64,000 bases of DNA from Crataegus laevigata (Eukaryota; Streptophyta; Magnoliopsida; Rosales; Rosaceae). The stretch lies in NCBI GenBank assembly GCA_963580275.1, contig OY756947.1, forward strand, positions 10,579,001 through 10,643,000, read 5' to 3'. How positions within the stretch are numbered: position 1 is the stretch's first letter; every line of letters starts with the position of its first letter. The translations under genes were made by a program, and so were the position numbers. A model generated the notes under the pieces. The model was not told the origin of the DNA and did not search any database. It worked only from the letters and a program-made list of their open reading frames with translations. Positions 33,689 through 45,704 of the stretch are shown here, piece after piece.

Positions 33689-33849
33689 TTCCACTTGCTC
33701 AGGCAGAGCTGCCTTCGCAAAGCTATAAAGGTTTGAAGTTCCCTGAAACATGTCATCGGTCGGCCTTTTTCCTGTAAATATTTCCAACATGAGGATGCCA
33801 AAGCTGTACACATCACCTTGTGTCCACACTTCATGTCCCATGCCATATT

Positions 33850-33992
33850 CTACATTCCACAATTCAGAACATTAGATTCTAATTTTCTAATGACGTGCTG
33901 AAAGCTCATTTCATGTTTGAAAATTTTAAAATAAATAGTGCACAATTTTAAAATACTAGCTAGGAAGAAAATAAACTACCAAGTGTATTTAC
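33850..33992 (-). other. Intron of the receptor kinase gene
   Basis: The 143-bp interval has donor CTCCAG/GTAAAT and acceptor AATGTAG/AATATG on the - strand. Splicing restores the GYAPPEYG kinase motif in frame (phase 1). One intron in the kinase domain near this motif is usual for Xa21/EFR-class genes. Confidence 0.85.
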
Positions 33993-34487
33993 CTGGAGGA
34001 GCATAACCAATAGTTCCCTTGATCCCTAAAGAACTTGATTGATTTCCCGAAGAATTTGCAGCAGCTTTTGGTAGGAACCTCACCAACCCGAAGTCACCTA
34101 CATGTGCAACCATGTCCTCATTGAGAAGAATATTGCTGGGTTTGAGGTCGCAATGAACTATTGGCGTCTCACAATGATGATGGAGATAATCCAATGCCAT
34201 AGCAACATCAATAACAATATTCAACCTCTGAGAAATTGTTAAGCTCCTTGGCCTCTCATTTGTCTCACCAATTTTATGAATTGGATACAGCCATTCCTCC
34301 AAGCTCCCGTTAACCATGAACTCGTAAATTAAGGCCTTGAAGTCGTGACCGCGATAATCAAAACTAGAACATGCCGAGAGTACCTTGACAAGATTACGGT
34401 GTCTAATATTTTTGAAAGCCTCGCACTCAGCAATAAAACTTTTGTAAGCTCCGCAACGAACGAGGTTGAGTACCTTGATGGCAACTG

Positions 34488-35009
34488 TGTAAGAAACACT
34501 ATGCTAGAAATCACAAGTCTACCAATCGAATCACCATAAATCCAGAACAACTATATATATATTCATCATTGAACGTGTGTATAGAAAATATATGTGTTTT
34601 GTAGAAACACTAACCTGCGGAACCCGGTATGGAAGATGAAGCCATTGCAGCTTGTTGATTTGATAACCTTCTCCTCTTTAGCATACACAAGTGCTCTCCA
34701 AACAATAGGGATTTGGAACAAAAGGAGCAGAGAATGCAAGAGCAGTAATTAAGATCATGTATATATACATATGGTCGTTCCAAGCATTCTCCTATTAGAA
34801 TCCTTATGGAACTCGAACATACAATCCATATAGGATCCGAAGATACCCTCAAAAGATAGAGTACATAGATAAGTCCTATTACTACAAGGACTCATACTCA
34901 AGATCCCTCAATAAAAAGGATTATATTAAGCTAACCAGTAGGACTTCTCCATTCAATAAGATTTACACTATCCGGCTCTTAATATTCAATTCATACTCAT
35001 ACTCTTACA
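34488..35009 (-). repeat. Solo LTR (522 bp) in the kinase exon
   Basis: On the - strand it starts TGTAAGAGTATG and ends GTGTTTCTTACA, with matching TGTAAGA..TCTTACA termini. It is flanked by a 5-bp duplication (AACTG at 34483-34487 and 35010-35014, CAGTT on the coding strand). Removing it and one duplicate joins the glycine loop exactly to the catalytic-lysine strand. There is no internal region and no second LTR, so it is a solo LTR left by recombination or a small non-coding element. A TATA-like TATATATAC lies at its centre (about 34758). Confidence 0.9.
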
Positions 35010-37245
35010 AACTGTAGTTTCACCTTGCTCAAGTACTCCTCTATAAACGGACCCAAAACTGCCCATACCGACCAAGTTGGTTGAGGAGAATCCATTTGTT
35101 GCCTTTAGAAGACTTTGGTAAGACACCTGGGGAAATTTGTCCGAATCACTTGCAGCTTGACCCTTTTTGTCCCTCCGTGAGCAATAAAGGTACAAAAAGG
35201 TTAGTGCAAAAATGACTCCAAGAATCCCACAAACGAGGGAGAGAACCAATTTCATGGTTAAGCTCAATCCTTCCTTTTTTGCATGCTGGAATTTGCACTT
35301 TGGCAAATGAAACTCAGGTATGCCCCCACAAAGCTTACTATTTCCTTCAACTGATGTCACCGTTGCATTCTTGAACACTCCTTTGATCGGCAACATGCCC
35401 TCAAAATTGTTAGAAGATAGATTGAGAGATTCCAAAAATACAAAATGTTCTAAGAATTCTGGAATTGTGCCTGACAAGTTGTTGTGAGAGAGAGACAATT
35501 CTGTAAGACCTCTTAGTGAACTCAAAGTTGATGGAATCGTCCCATTGAAGAAATTTCCATGCATGTCTAGGTACTCTAATTTTATACAACTAACAAGACT
35601 TTCCGGAATTTTACCGAATAACATGTTATCAGAGATATCTAAATACTCTAGATTTATTAAAATTCCTATGCTCTCTGGCAGGGAGCCTATAAAATGATTT
35701 TGAGGTAAACTCAATCTATACAAGTTAAAGAGACCAACGATTTCTTGCGATATGATACCGCTAAAACTGTTAGCACCAAGAGATAAGATCCTCAAATTCT
35801 GACACTCAATTAAACTCTGCACATTGCCTTGAAGTTTGTTGCCTTCTAAGCCTAACTCATTTAATTGACTTAAATTTCCGAAAGAGGATGGAAGATTGCC
35901 AGAGAGAGAGTTCCCACTAAAATATACTTTATATAACTTGTGCAGCTTTCCTATACCAGGGGGAATGTGACCTGAAAATTGGTTATCGTCCAATCCCAAA
36001 AGCTCTAAGTTAGCCAGATTTACAATCTCATTCGGGATACTTCCTGATATTTTATTTTGACCTATAATGAAGACTTGAAGAGAAGAAGACAGATTTCCTA
36101 TGCATTGAGGTAACGTGCCCCCGAAATTGTTGGTAAACATTTGGAGAAATTCTAAATGGGTGGCATTGCTCAAATCGCAGAGAAAGGTCAAGTCATCAAT
36201 TCCCCCACTTCCGAGATGGTTGTCAGCAAGGATTAACCGCTCAAGCTTATGCAAATTCGTCAACGGAGGGACCTTTCCATGCAGTTGGTTATCTCCCATC
36301 CCCAATTCAAATAGATTTGACGCATTAGATAATGAAACAGGAATAGGTCCACTGAATTGGTTAGTGGAAATGGAAAATATTTGGAGACTCGGAAAGACCA
36401 TACCTAAGTTTGAGGGTAGACTCCCTTGGATTTCATTTCCTCCCATAGAAAGGAGTGTGAGAGAAGAGAGATTAAAGATTGAGGGAGGAAGCATACCCGA
36501 AAAGCTATTGTCATCAGAATCAAGAACGCTAAGATTGGTCATTCGGCCAAAAATATCCGGGACAGTGCCACTCAAATTATTAACAGTTGCGGAGAACGCC
36601 TCAAGAGATGATAAATTGCTAAATGAAGGAGGGACTCCCCCTGTAAAGTGGTTATCGTGGATGAGGAAAAATCTTAACTTTGACAAGAGGCCAAGCTCCT
36701 TTGGAATCTTTCCCATCAGCACATTGTGACCAACAGAGAGCGCAAGGAGCTGAGAGCAACGAGACAAGTTAGTGGGAATTTCTCCACTCAGTGAATTGTT
36801 GTGTAACAATAGGTCTCGCAATCTGTGCAGGCGGCTGAATTCTGGAGGAATTTCATGGCCTAAGCTGTTGTTTCGGAGATCAATGACTCTCAAAAAACTC
36901 AAGTTCCCAACATGTGGCGATATAGATCCTGCAAGTTTCAAGGACGGCAGGCTCAAGCTTGTGACCCTCTTATGACGACGACCACATGTAACGCCATGCC
37001 AAGAGCAAAAGTGGATGGTTTCATTCCATGAAGTCAGGACTTTAAAAGGGTCATGAGTTATGCTAGCCTTGATTTCAAGCAAAGCGAGTCTATCTGTCTC
37101 ATTTCCCGGAAGGGCGAAACAAGGAAGGCAAGAGTGAAGAATGAAAGCATGCATAAAAAAGGATGACAAAAACACTGCAGAAATGGAGTTGTAAAACCCC
37201 ATCCCCATGATGATGATATTTGTTTTGTGCGGAAGTTAAAACTCA

Positions 37246-37256
37246 ATTTATAAAAG
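37246..37256 (-). promoter_or_regulatory. TATA-like box of the receptor kinase gene
   Basis: CTTTTATAAAT on the - strand lies about 40-50 bp before the ATG at 37208. If used, the 5' UTR would be very short, or translation could begin at the second Met (MGM). Confidence 0.45.
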
Positions 37257-37539
37257 AGTATAGCAGGACTGATGGTTTGTCTAGCAGCTTTAGCGGAATC
37301 CAATTTATAATCATAACCGGAGTGCTCTGTACGCATGCAGTGGATCTACGGCCACCGATATCGTAGTCGATGAGGGATAGTTTGCATTTACCTGACCAAA
37401 AAAATATCTCTCTTTTCTTTTTAACTTAATTTTATGAATAAATTCAATTTACATCTAATTTTGTGAACTAATGTTAGGAATATTTCACTTTTTTTGAAAA
37501 TTATTGTATTCATTCTTCTTTAATTTTTTTTAACGAACA

Positions 37540-37680
37540 ATATTTTCTACACTAAGGAGTGGAGAGTGGGCTAAGCCTCACAATGTGCTATCAATAATGT
37601 GGTTCAAATTCGCCTTTGGTGAAATTGAACCTAAGATCTCTCACTTCTAGTGAAAAGGAATATCACTAGACCGTAAAATG
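37540..37680 (+). repeat. Dispersed short repeat, + copy
   Basis: It starts near TACACTAAGGAGTGGAGAG and contains GGGCTAAGCCTCACAATG and GTGGTTCAAATTCGCCTTTGG, ending near CACTAGACCG. The GGTTCAAATTC block resembles an RNA polymerase III B box, so a SINE-like origin is possible. An inverted partial copy lies at 39608-39690. Confidence 0.55.
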
Positions 37681-38051
37681 GCGTATTCATTTTTTAACTT
37701 AAAACAAATGAAAAAAAAAAAGAGATATTGGTTTTGTTTGAAACTTTCTCTTTGATTATAAACAGTATGACACAGTGACTTGCTTGATTTTTTATTTTTA
37801 TTTTTATTTTTATAGGACACAATGACTTGCTTGATGAATGTGTTCTTGTTGAGAAATTTTTATGGATATCAAGTTATATAGTGTATTATTCTACGTGTTA
37901 TAATAAAGTTAGGCAACAATGTTAATGTATGTCACTTTTTGGGTATATTAATAAAATAACAAATTTACATTTTATATTTGAGTAAAATAATAACACCGCA
38001 TAATCGTGTCCGGATTCATCAAACATTGCTCATTCTTGTTTATCGATAGTA

Positions 38052-38057
<6 letters not shown>

Positions 38058-38099
<42 letters not shown>
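38058..38099. repeat. (AT)21 microsatellite
   Basis: 42 bases of uninterrupted AT dinucleotides. Confidence 0.98.
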
Positions 38100-38101
<2 letters not shown>

Positions 38102-39607
38102 TTGGTTTTGTACAATGACAATTGCTAATTTTGGTGTAGTGTTGTGTCATTTATTTATGCCAACAAATAGTGTAGGTCTTCTGACTCCTCTCCTTCCGGA
38201 TTGGTGCGTGTTTGCATCTTGTGATTGGATTGAGGATATACACAAAAGAATACGGGTAATGTTAAGAAAACTAAATTTATAAATAAAATTTACAAACTAA
38301 ATGATGTATTAGTAGTAAGAATCATCACGTTTATCAAAGCTTAAGTTATAATTTAATTATTAACTTTCATATCATTTAGTTTACAAAATTTTATTCTTCT
38401 AACATTATCCAAAGAACAAGTAATAGAAACTTTACCACGCCAGTAGAGAAAAGAAAAAATAAATAAATAAAAGCTCTGCCACTCTTAAGTTATAGGAGAA
38501 GATAAAGGTTTTAAGTCACAATTACGGTCACTTGATACCATTAGTGTATAATTTAGTAATACTTTTGTACGTTTGTAAGATTTCTTAAATGAAATCCAAC
38601 TTTAAGGGGATCAGCTTTTGTGCATCAACACTTCACTTGGTTGTAAATTATCTGATTATAGATTATGGAATATTTGGACTTAACTTGGCATATATGGGTC
38701 AACTATATTTTCTCTAGTATTGGATAGTGCCGTGGTAGACTGGTAGATATTGCTGGCATTCATCAATTATTTAAATGATTCTCTTCAACGGTTCGAATTT
38801 CTCGACTCGAAAGTTCCAAACATAAAAATCCGAAATAGATCTGATTCCGAGTGAAAGGCCCATTTCATGGCTGGCCTCCAGCTAGCCTACAAAAGTCGAC
38901 CCATAATTGGAAAAGTTGCACATTGCAATAATTGGTGAAGTTGTACAACTTTACCAATTATTTTCTTCAAAAATAAAGTTGTACTATTGCATCGTAATGA
39001 TTTGGAAAGTTTGCATCCTAAAGTGGGGACAAAAATGGCTATTGTACAAAACTGCGTTTTCATTTTGGTCAGGATTCACATGAAATGTTTTTTTTTGGGT
39101 GTATTATGATAATGTAACATTCCAGAAAAAATACTGTTGCACTTCAATTATATTAGACACCCACGTAAGTCTTGAACGATCGAGGCACGCTTTAAAAGAA
39201 ATGAATTATCATCGAGCTATATTATTAGAAATAACAAAAGTTGTCTATATATATTCAAAGTTTTATATATGAAATGAGTTTTTAAGAAACTGCTTGGGTT
39301 AAAGGAAAGTCGTTTTCAATAGTAGTATCGATTGATTGAAAGGTTTGAAAGAGAACGTTGTTTTAGGGGATGATACATGTTGTTACCAGATTCAAAGGAT
39401 TAGTCCACCCTTCAGCACATAAGTCTCAATAAAATTATAAAAGGAAAGTCAAATGTTTGAAGTAAATGAATAATTTTAAATTATGCTAGAAGAAACCCCT
39501 CATAAACCAATTAAAGCAGCTGAATCTACATAATAAAATCAGTCTCTATAGAATTTACATTAAGAATAGAGAAGATAATATTTAATAAACAGATGATTGA
39601 ATCACAT

Positions 39608-39690
39608 TATTGCTAGTCCATTGTGAGGCTAAGCCCACCGCCTCCCCTCTTAGTGTAGATAACATCGTTTGTTAAAAAAAATCATTTGAC
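39608..39690 (-). repeat. Dispersed short repeat, inverted partial copy
   Basis: The reverse complement reads CTACACTAAGAGGGGAGG, GGGCTTAGCCTCACAATGG and GCAATAATGTG, matching the first half of 37540-37680. Confidence 0.6.
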
Positions 39691-39867
39691 AACTAATTTA
39701 ATCACATTATTATCCGTGTGCAAAAGACTTTTTTATAACCGATATTACACGCCTCTTAAGATGTTTTCAATGTGTTTAAAAATAAAACAATTGAATCATA
39801 TTATTGCTAGCCTATTTTGAGGTACTAATTAAAAAAAAACACAAAAAATTAATTATTATAAAAACAC

Positions 39868-41474
39868 TGGTGAGATGGAGGTCCCTACATTCAAAGATGT
39901 GGCAAAGCATGTCTTGGACGAGTCACTTTATTCGTTTGGATTATGCACACAGCTTCTTTTGTCTCTGTCATCATCCATAAAGTTGAGCACAGAAGGGCAT
40001 GGTGAAAGGACGCTGCAACAAATTGATGCTCTTTCACCAGGCACGCATTTGCTTTCCTAGTTTTGACCTTTAATCGTGAAGCGTGTTTGAGTGATTTATG
40101 GGTGTAGGTGGATGATATGTTTACTGATTGCAGTTGTTAGGATTAATGTTCTTCCTGGGGTTTGTTCATGCCAGGTTGTACCGTTGTGGTATTATCGTAC
40201 TGCAATTTTTTTATCTTTCATACGACAAATTTCTCAACAGTCAGAATTCCTTTTATCTTTTCTTTGCCGGGTTGGTGAAGCAAGTTTGAATGATTTATGG
40301 GTAGTGGAGTTGTTAGGTTTAAGTTCTTCCTGGGGTTTGTTCATGCTAGGCTGTAGTATCATCCTACTGCGGTTTTTTATCTTTCATATGACAAATTTCT
40401 CATATAGGAATTAAATTTAAACATACGTAATTCTAGGGATGTATCTATATGAGCTATTAATCACTTGAACATATACCTGATTCAGTCAGCATTTATAATC
40501 TTAAAGTATTATTCCTAATTTCTTAAAGATAGAGGTGAATGATTTTTCATATTGAGGGGATTAGAAGGGGGATAAGACATGATGGAAAATAATCATTTCT
40601 GATCCTTACCATTTTGGCGGATTGGAATGGAAAATAATCCATCTCCTACCTTCAAGTAACCCACAATTTTTTTCATTTCTTTCATCAACATACCTTGAAT
40701 ATAGTGGGTTGTCCATTTCAATCCAATCTTAAAGATCAAATGAGGCCACAATTTTTCCATGCACATATGCACTGCACCGAGCATAGATAAAAGTGGAAAG
40801 TTTCATGTCTGTGAATTAAGAGCCATGTACTGAAAAGGTTAATGTATGTACCTTTAACATTGCACATGGGCACTGCATAAGCTGTTTTAGTGAAAAAGTC
40901 CATCCCTGTACCTTTATTTCCTCCATTTATGTTCCTGTTTAAATTATGAGCCATGTATGAAATTTTCTCAACCTTTAAGATATTTGCAGCTTCCTTTCCA
41001 TGATATTACACATGAGGCTGCATGGCCTGAACTGTTCGTTGATCATAAAGGAAAATACTGAGATGTGCCTGATTCAATTTCCTTAGATATGTCATCACTT
41101 GTTTCCGTATCTGCATTGTAGTACCGCATTGGTGTACATAAGAATAGTGGTCATCCCCAGGCTGTTAATTCCATAGATGGTGAAGCACCTACTTATCTAT
41201 TGCCTGGATTCTGTGCAAAGGCTGCCTTTTCTTATGAAAAAAAGCCAAGATCTTTGGAGGCAAAATGAGACACGAAAAGACATCATGATACAGAAAGAAA
41301 AGGGTTGGTTTTGGCGGCCATCTTATGATGTGCGTCTTACAGAACCTCTCGCTGCAGTATCTTGAATTTTTGATAATTTTACACTGTACTCATATTTTCT
41401 GTGATGACTTGTATTATCTCATTACATTTTTTTTTTGGAAGTTTCATACCAATACTCAGGTGCAATATTGTATA
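39868..41474 (+). pseudogene. TGD4-like gene fragment, copy B (unoccupied LINE site)
   Basis: It starts inside exon 2 at GAGATGGAGGTCCCTACATTC and is colinear with 18980-19019 plus 25287-26870, roughly nine-tenths identical by eye. MEVPTFKDVAKHVLDESLYSFGLC reads across the point where copy A holds the LINE; the site is AAAGATGTGGCAAAGCATG, present once. The later exon (41020-41360) keeps AWPELFVDHKGKY and PSYDVRLTEPLAAVS but has stops. An internal stretch is repeated (about 40078-40245 and 40263-40405, with GTGATTTATGGGT and GTTCTTCCTGGGG in each). It is cut on the right at about 41474 by Helitron A. Confidence 0.75.
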
Positions 41475-41839
41475 AGTTTTAGCTATACACAAGCGACTGA
41501 GCCCCCCGCACGATGCCGCGGGTCTTAAAACTGTGTTCAACGTACAGAATAGAATAAAGTCTATTTACACCCATACTATTTACATCTTTATGTTCAATAA
41601 GGAACAAAAGATACTTGTTTGTACAATGTATTAAATAGCCAAAATTGTGAATTGCTAGGATGGTAATGTTCACGCTAGAAAAAGGGAGAGAGAGAGAGAG
41701 TAAAAAGCTAATCAGAATATAAGAGATAAAAAAAAACTTGCAATACTGTTCTACAATCAAATGGCATTGGTTGGAATGAGCCCCTTAAATGGTTGAGAAG
41801 TTCAGATGATGGTTATACGATGCCTATATTGAGGGTAAC

Positions 41840-42380
41840 ATGCATAGTTCTATTCTCCTCAGCAAACACGATTCTTATCTCACGCCCACCAATAACTGTA
41901 TCATTCAACTATTGCTTTGCTTTCGCTGCATCCTCAACAAAACGGTTCTTCACAAACCCAAAACCTCATGGCATGCGGAGTTCTATTCTTCTCAGCAAAC
42001 ACAATTCTTATCTCACGCCCACCAATAACTGTATCATTCAACTATTGCTTTGCTTTCGCTGCATCCTCAACAAAACGGTTCTTCACAAACCCAAAACCCC
42101 ATGGCTTCCTACAAATTGAAAGTAAAAACAGTGAGTCAAAATAACTTCAATTTGTGTTATCCAAAAAATTCACAAATATGACCACTTTCATAGAAATATC
42201 TATTCTAGAGTGCAAGTTTTACACCATTAAACCACATCAGAAAAGAAGAATCACATTACATATTTAGCATAATTAACACTATAACAATCAAGAATGGCAT
42301 GCCTGTGTAGTAATTCTTTGGAAGATACACATTCTTTACCGGGCCAAATCACTCAAATGGGATCCTAAGATCTTTTGGCT
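41840..42380 (-). pseudogene. SR/SCL-type splicing factor RRM fragment, with an exon duplicated
   Basis: SCL proteins bind pre-mRNA through one RRM. On the - strand, 42380-42302 reads KPKDLRIPFE, a stop, FGPVKNVYLPKNYYTG. The next exon reads WGFGFVKNRFVEDAAKAKQ (RNP1-like GFGFV), a stop, LNDTVIGGREIRIVFAEKNR. This parallels FGPLKDIYLPRDYYTG ... GFGFVQFMDPADAADAK ... GRELTVVFAEENR of SCL30/SCL33. The second exon is present twice in tandem, 133 bp apart (41840-41972 and 41973-42105), and both copies carry the same stop, so it was duplicated after inactivation. Confidence 0.7.
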
Positions 42381-43096
42381 TGCATAGAACAGATAAACAA
42401 TGAATAATTAATTACATACCATCCAATAAAGAAACACAGAGCTAACCAAATTCATTCTACACTTAACCTAAAGTCATTCACTCAATTTTTAATGGGTTAT
42501 GTTCTTGGGGATCATAACCCATTAAAGAAACATAGAGCTAACCAAATTCCTGCTAAACTTTAACACATATTAGATTTGGGAAAAAGGAAATTTCAAAATC
42601 TAATCATCAAAATTTTTTACTTTCTATGTTATTGGGGATCATCACAATTTTTCTTGTCCTAAATTTGAACACACTTGCAAACTTAAATCAGTGCTCTTAG
42701 TTTTAATCCAAAAATACTTAACAAAATACAATTTAATCCAGAAATTAAATTAATATAAAAAATACACACTCACACACAATGGCTGGGAACTTTTCCAAAA
42801 TTAACATACAAACATAATATGTCGAGAGAGAAGCAAAATCTTATACCTCCGAGAAAAAGAGTGTAATAAAAAAGCAAGCCGGAAAAAAATAAATTGTACA
42901 TGTGTAAACACAATTTGCATAAACACAAAAGTTTACGTACAAAGTAACAATGTTTGTAAAAGATTTTAGAGTTGGATCAGCAACTAAATACTAATCAACA
43001 CTGATATCACCTTCAATGTGCAGTGAAGTTTAACAACCTATCGCACATGATTTTGTCAAGTTTCCGATTTGGACTTTACATTGTTCAACAATATTG

Positions 43097-43690
43097 TTAC
43101 TTTTTACTTTCTACCCTTTGATTAAGATGATTCTTTACCTCGGCAACGACATAAATTGTAGGAAAATGGAATGTGATGACTAAATCCTTCTTGAAGCACT
43201 TTGATTGAAAGAACTCAACAACTTTTTCCAAGGCCTCCTCATCTTCTTCGTATTTGTCAGCAGCTGCCAATATATCCCTCACTGCACTCTATATTGTGAC
43301 CCTTTGATCTCCTTGATCACCACAACCCTAATGAATTTCTCAACAGGGGCTACATGCAACACACAATTTGATCAATGAACTAATTGGGTTAACTTAAATT
43401 TCGACTAATATTTTGAACTACTATAGTTTCTCAACAGGAGCTACATGGACACTATCTTGACCATTTGGCCTCACACACGTTTATCAAATTGGTATTAGGC
43501 TATTAGCCAAATGAAATATGATACATAAAGATGGAAACTTTACCATAAATAAGAGCATCAAAGAAGTCATCATCTTCTGCAAGTTCATTTGCCTATTTGG
43601 TCTTCCACACAATTTCAGGGTCCAAGTAAACCCCCAATTGCTGTGAACTATTTGAAGAAAGTGAATTCCAATGTTGGTAATTCCTGAGAG
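43097..43690 (-). pseudogene. Chalcone-isomerase-fold fatty-acid-binding protein (FAP-type) fragment
   Basis: The exon ending at donor 43544/43543 reads QLGVYLDPEIVWKTK, a stop, ANELAEDDDFFDALIY. Splicing to the acceptor at 43350 gives an in-phase join to APVEKFIRVVVIKEIKGSQYR. A frameshift near 43280 is followed by RDILAAADKYEEDEEALEKVVEFFQ and KDLVITFHFP. These resemble the plastid FAP/CHI family (fatty-acid binding, related to chalcone isomerase), FAP3-like as far as I can tell. N- and C-terminal parts are missing. Exact intron phase shows the piece came from genomic DNA rather than mRNA. Confidence 0.7.
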
Positions 43691-45269
43691 AACCCCAATT
43701 TACCCATCAATAATTTTTTTGATTTACATTGCTAATTAAATCCCATATATGTAATTAAATAGAATGTGAAAGATGATGGCTTTACCCAGAGACAAAGGCT
43801 TGGTGTTTTGATTTGAGGAGGAAAAAGGATATCATCCATCCAACTTCAAAATGAAAAGATAAAAAATTTAGTCATAAAAAATCCACCAAAAAATATAAAA
43901 TTAAATGGGATAGTAAACATTACCTATAAAAAATTGAACTTCAAACTGAATTTCAAAATCAACATTGACGAAAAAAATGATCAAAGACAAAACAAAAAAT
44001 TTCAATTGAGACAATAAACTACATCTCTTAAAATATTAGAAATAATGTATGTGCATACTTCTATTCACATCATAAACGTAAACCTCAAACCACAACTCAT
44101 GGAACAACTTTTCTTACTAAACACCAGAACACATTTTAAAAAATTTAAAATATTTCTCATTTTTTGTTTTCTTTGCTAAATTCATTCATGCGTTTCTTAA
44201 ATTTAAATTCAGTTTATAAATTTTCACATCAATCTTTAGAAAGTAATTTTTTTAATGTAATTATTTAAAATATACCATATAAAACATACTTATTGCTTTC
44301 CCTTAAAAAAAACACAAAATGAATTAAACTGGGGGATTAAAGTAAGTTCTCTTACCAAATAACTGAAGCTAAATTGACATAGAAGCATATCAATGTTGCA
44401 TCATCACAGGTACACCATTAGCAACATTTTTTTTTCCTGATTCAAACATAAACATGAATCAATTAAAAGCGTTAAAAAAATGAAATAACACTTCAATCAA
44501 ATGCATAAACAAAAGCAAACATTAAGCATTGGAAAATGACATTGAGAAAAAAGCTATGTTAAATATTGTAGGTATTATATTTATAATTAATCTCTAGTTT
44601 TAAATAAGTGAAAATATATTAAATATTAAATTCATAATAATATGCATAAGCATTTTATTTCCTTGCAACTAATACAACAATATATAAAACGCATAACATT
44701 CAATTTGGAATGTGAAAACAAATAATTCTATTCATGCAAAATTATAATTCCTTTCTACCACATGAAAAATCCAATTACTCTAACTCAAAACAAAATAACT
44801 TGGAAAGCATTATACTTGATCATATTTTATCCAAAAATTGTCCACAAAATAAAATTTTCAACAACTCAAAAAGAACTTCGAAATATTATACGAAAAGAAG
44901 GTAATGCATCTTAAATTTCTAATGGTATTCAATGTCTTCTAGTTTCTAGTTTCTTGATAGACAATAAATTAAATGCCATTAAATGTGTTCTAGTATCTTG
45001 CTAGGTAATAAATAATATATGCATGCATGCATTCATAATATATGTTATCGTTTAGGAATTTCTATCTTCAATTGAAGAGGAAATAATACAGAAAATCGTT
45101 ACAAAACCAATTTTTTTCTATCATAACGTGCTCTGAATAGAGTGTTGAAAAGATTTCAAAATTGGGTTCAACATTAATACGGGCATTGTTGCAGAACGAC
45201 CTTGCTTGACAGAAATATGACCTTACTACCAGAATGGAAAGAAGCCGGTAAAACAACATTGGTACTTAC

Positions 45270-45554
45270 ATTGGACATATGCAACCTGCTATGGAAGCCA
45301 TGTATCCAAAGTGGCAGATCTCACATACGAAAGCATCAAATCATCAGAATAATGCAGGAAAAAATAGAATCGAAACTCATTATCATAACGCATAAAATAT
45401 GGAATTGAGTACCATACAAATAATAAAACGAATTTGAAGTTTTTGCATAACCGAAAATTATACCTTTGATATATGTACCCCAAGACTCATGTGGATCCCT
45501 GAACATTGCATGCATATGAAGATACCAATAGTCACGCTAGCCAATTGTGGAGCT
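45270..45554 (-). pseudogene. ArfGAP domain fragment (AGD5/AGD15-like)
   Basis: ArfGAPs stimulate GTP hydrolysis by Arf in vesicle traffic. The exon 45554-45464 reads PQLASVTIGIFICMQCSGIH, then MSLGVHISK; the family has GIHRSLG, where Arg is catalytic, so the key residue is Met here. The next exon reads VRSATLDTWLP, a stop, QVAYVQ to a donor at 45270. The split HISK/VRSATLDTW agrees with the plant gene structure I recall. The first zinc cysteines and everything after the fragment are missing. Confidence 0.8.
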
Positions 45555-45704
45555 CTGCACCAAAAAATGGAAACACTACAACAATTTAGAAAGAAAAAAA
45601 AATGTTTGACATCTGTTTGAGGTTACCCACACAACATGCAGTATGAAAATATATAGGATGTTGTTTAAATTGAAAATAAGTTTATATATAACCTTTTAAT
45701 TTAC

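Larger units (their letters stand above)
28597..37208 (-). pseudogene. LRR receptor-like kinase (Xa21/EFR-like, non-RD), split by two retroelements
   Basis: Membrane receptors of this class sense microbial patterns. ATG at 37208 opens a signal peptide (about residues 1-33), an LRR N-cap (NETDRLALLEIKASI ... CSWHGVTC), roughly twenty LRRs, a membrane segment (LVLSLVCGILGVIFALTFLY, about 650-672) and the kinase. Kinase landmarks: GMGSFGSVYRG, then after a solo LTR the lysine strand VAIKVLNL, AECEAFKNIRHRN, IVHCDLKPSN (His-Cys-Asp, non-RD) and DFGLVRF. A 143-bp GT..AG intron lies at 33850-33992; YGMGHEVW and DVYSFGILMLEIFTGKRPTD follow. A copia element then splits the last lobe, which resumes at 28812 (LDPVLVQE, IGVACSAELPRERL) and stops at 28597. 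Coding parts are 37208-35010, 34487-33993, 33849-33684 and 28812-28597. I saw no other stop. Confidence 0.9.
37337..39867. other. AT-rich intergenic stretch
   Basis: No gene is seen. It contains an (AT)n microsatellite and two inverted copies of a dispersed repeat, listed separately, plus a third fragment near 39786-39835 (TATTGCTAGCCTATTTTGAGG). Upstream regulatory DNA of the receptor kinase gene would lie in its left part. Confidence 0.5.

Noticed and set aside
36115..36729. 204-codon + strand frame as a gene
   Set aside because: It is the antisense of the LRR region of the receptor kinase, a common shadow over repeat-coding DNA.
37540..37680. tRNA gene because of a B-box-like GGTTCAAATTC
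   Set aside because: No cloverleaf can be drawn and there is no A box at the right distance; at most a SINE-like repeat.
41460..41522. Firm assignment of the Helitron A 3' end
   Set aside because: The hairpin is present, but the distance to the TGD4 break (about 30 bases) and the lack of a clean CTAG are atypical, so the end is kept approximate.
41793..42144. Overlapping + strand frames as a small repeat protein
   Set aside because: The - strand reads as an RRM fragment with recognisable RNP and GREIRIVFAEKN motifs, duplicated in tandem; the + frames are its shadow.
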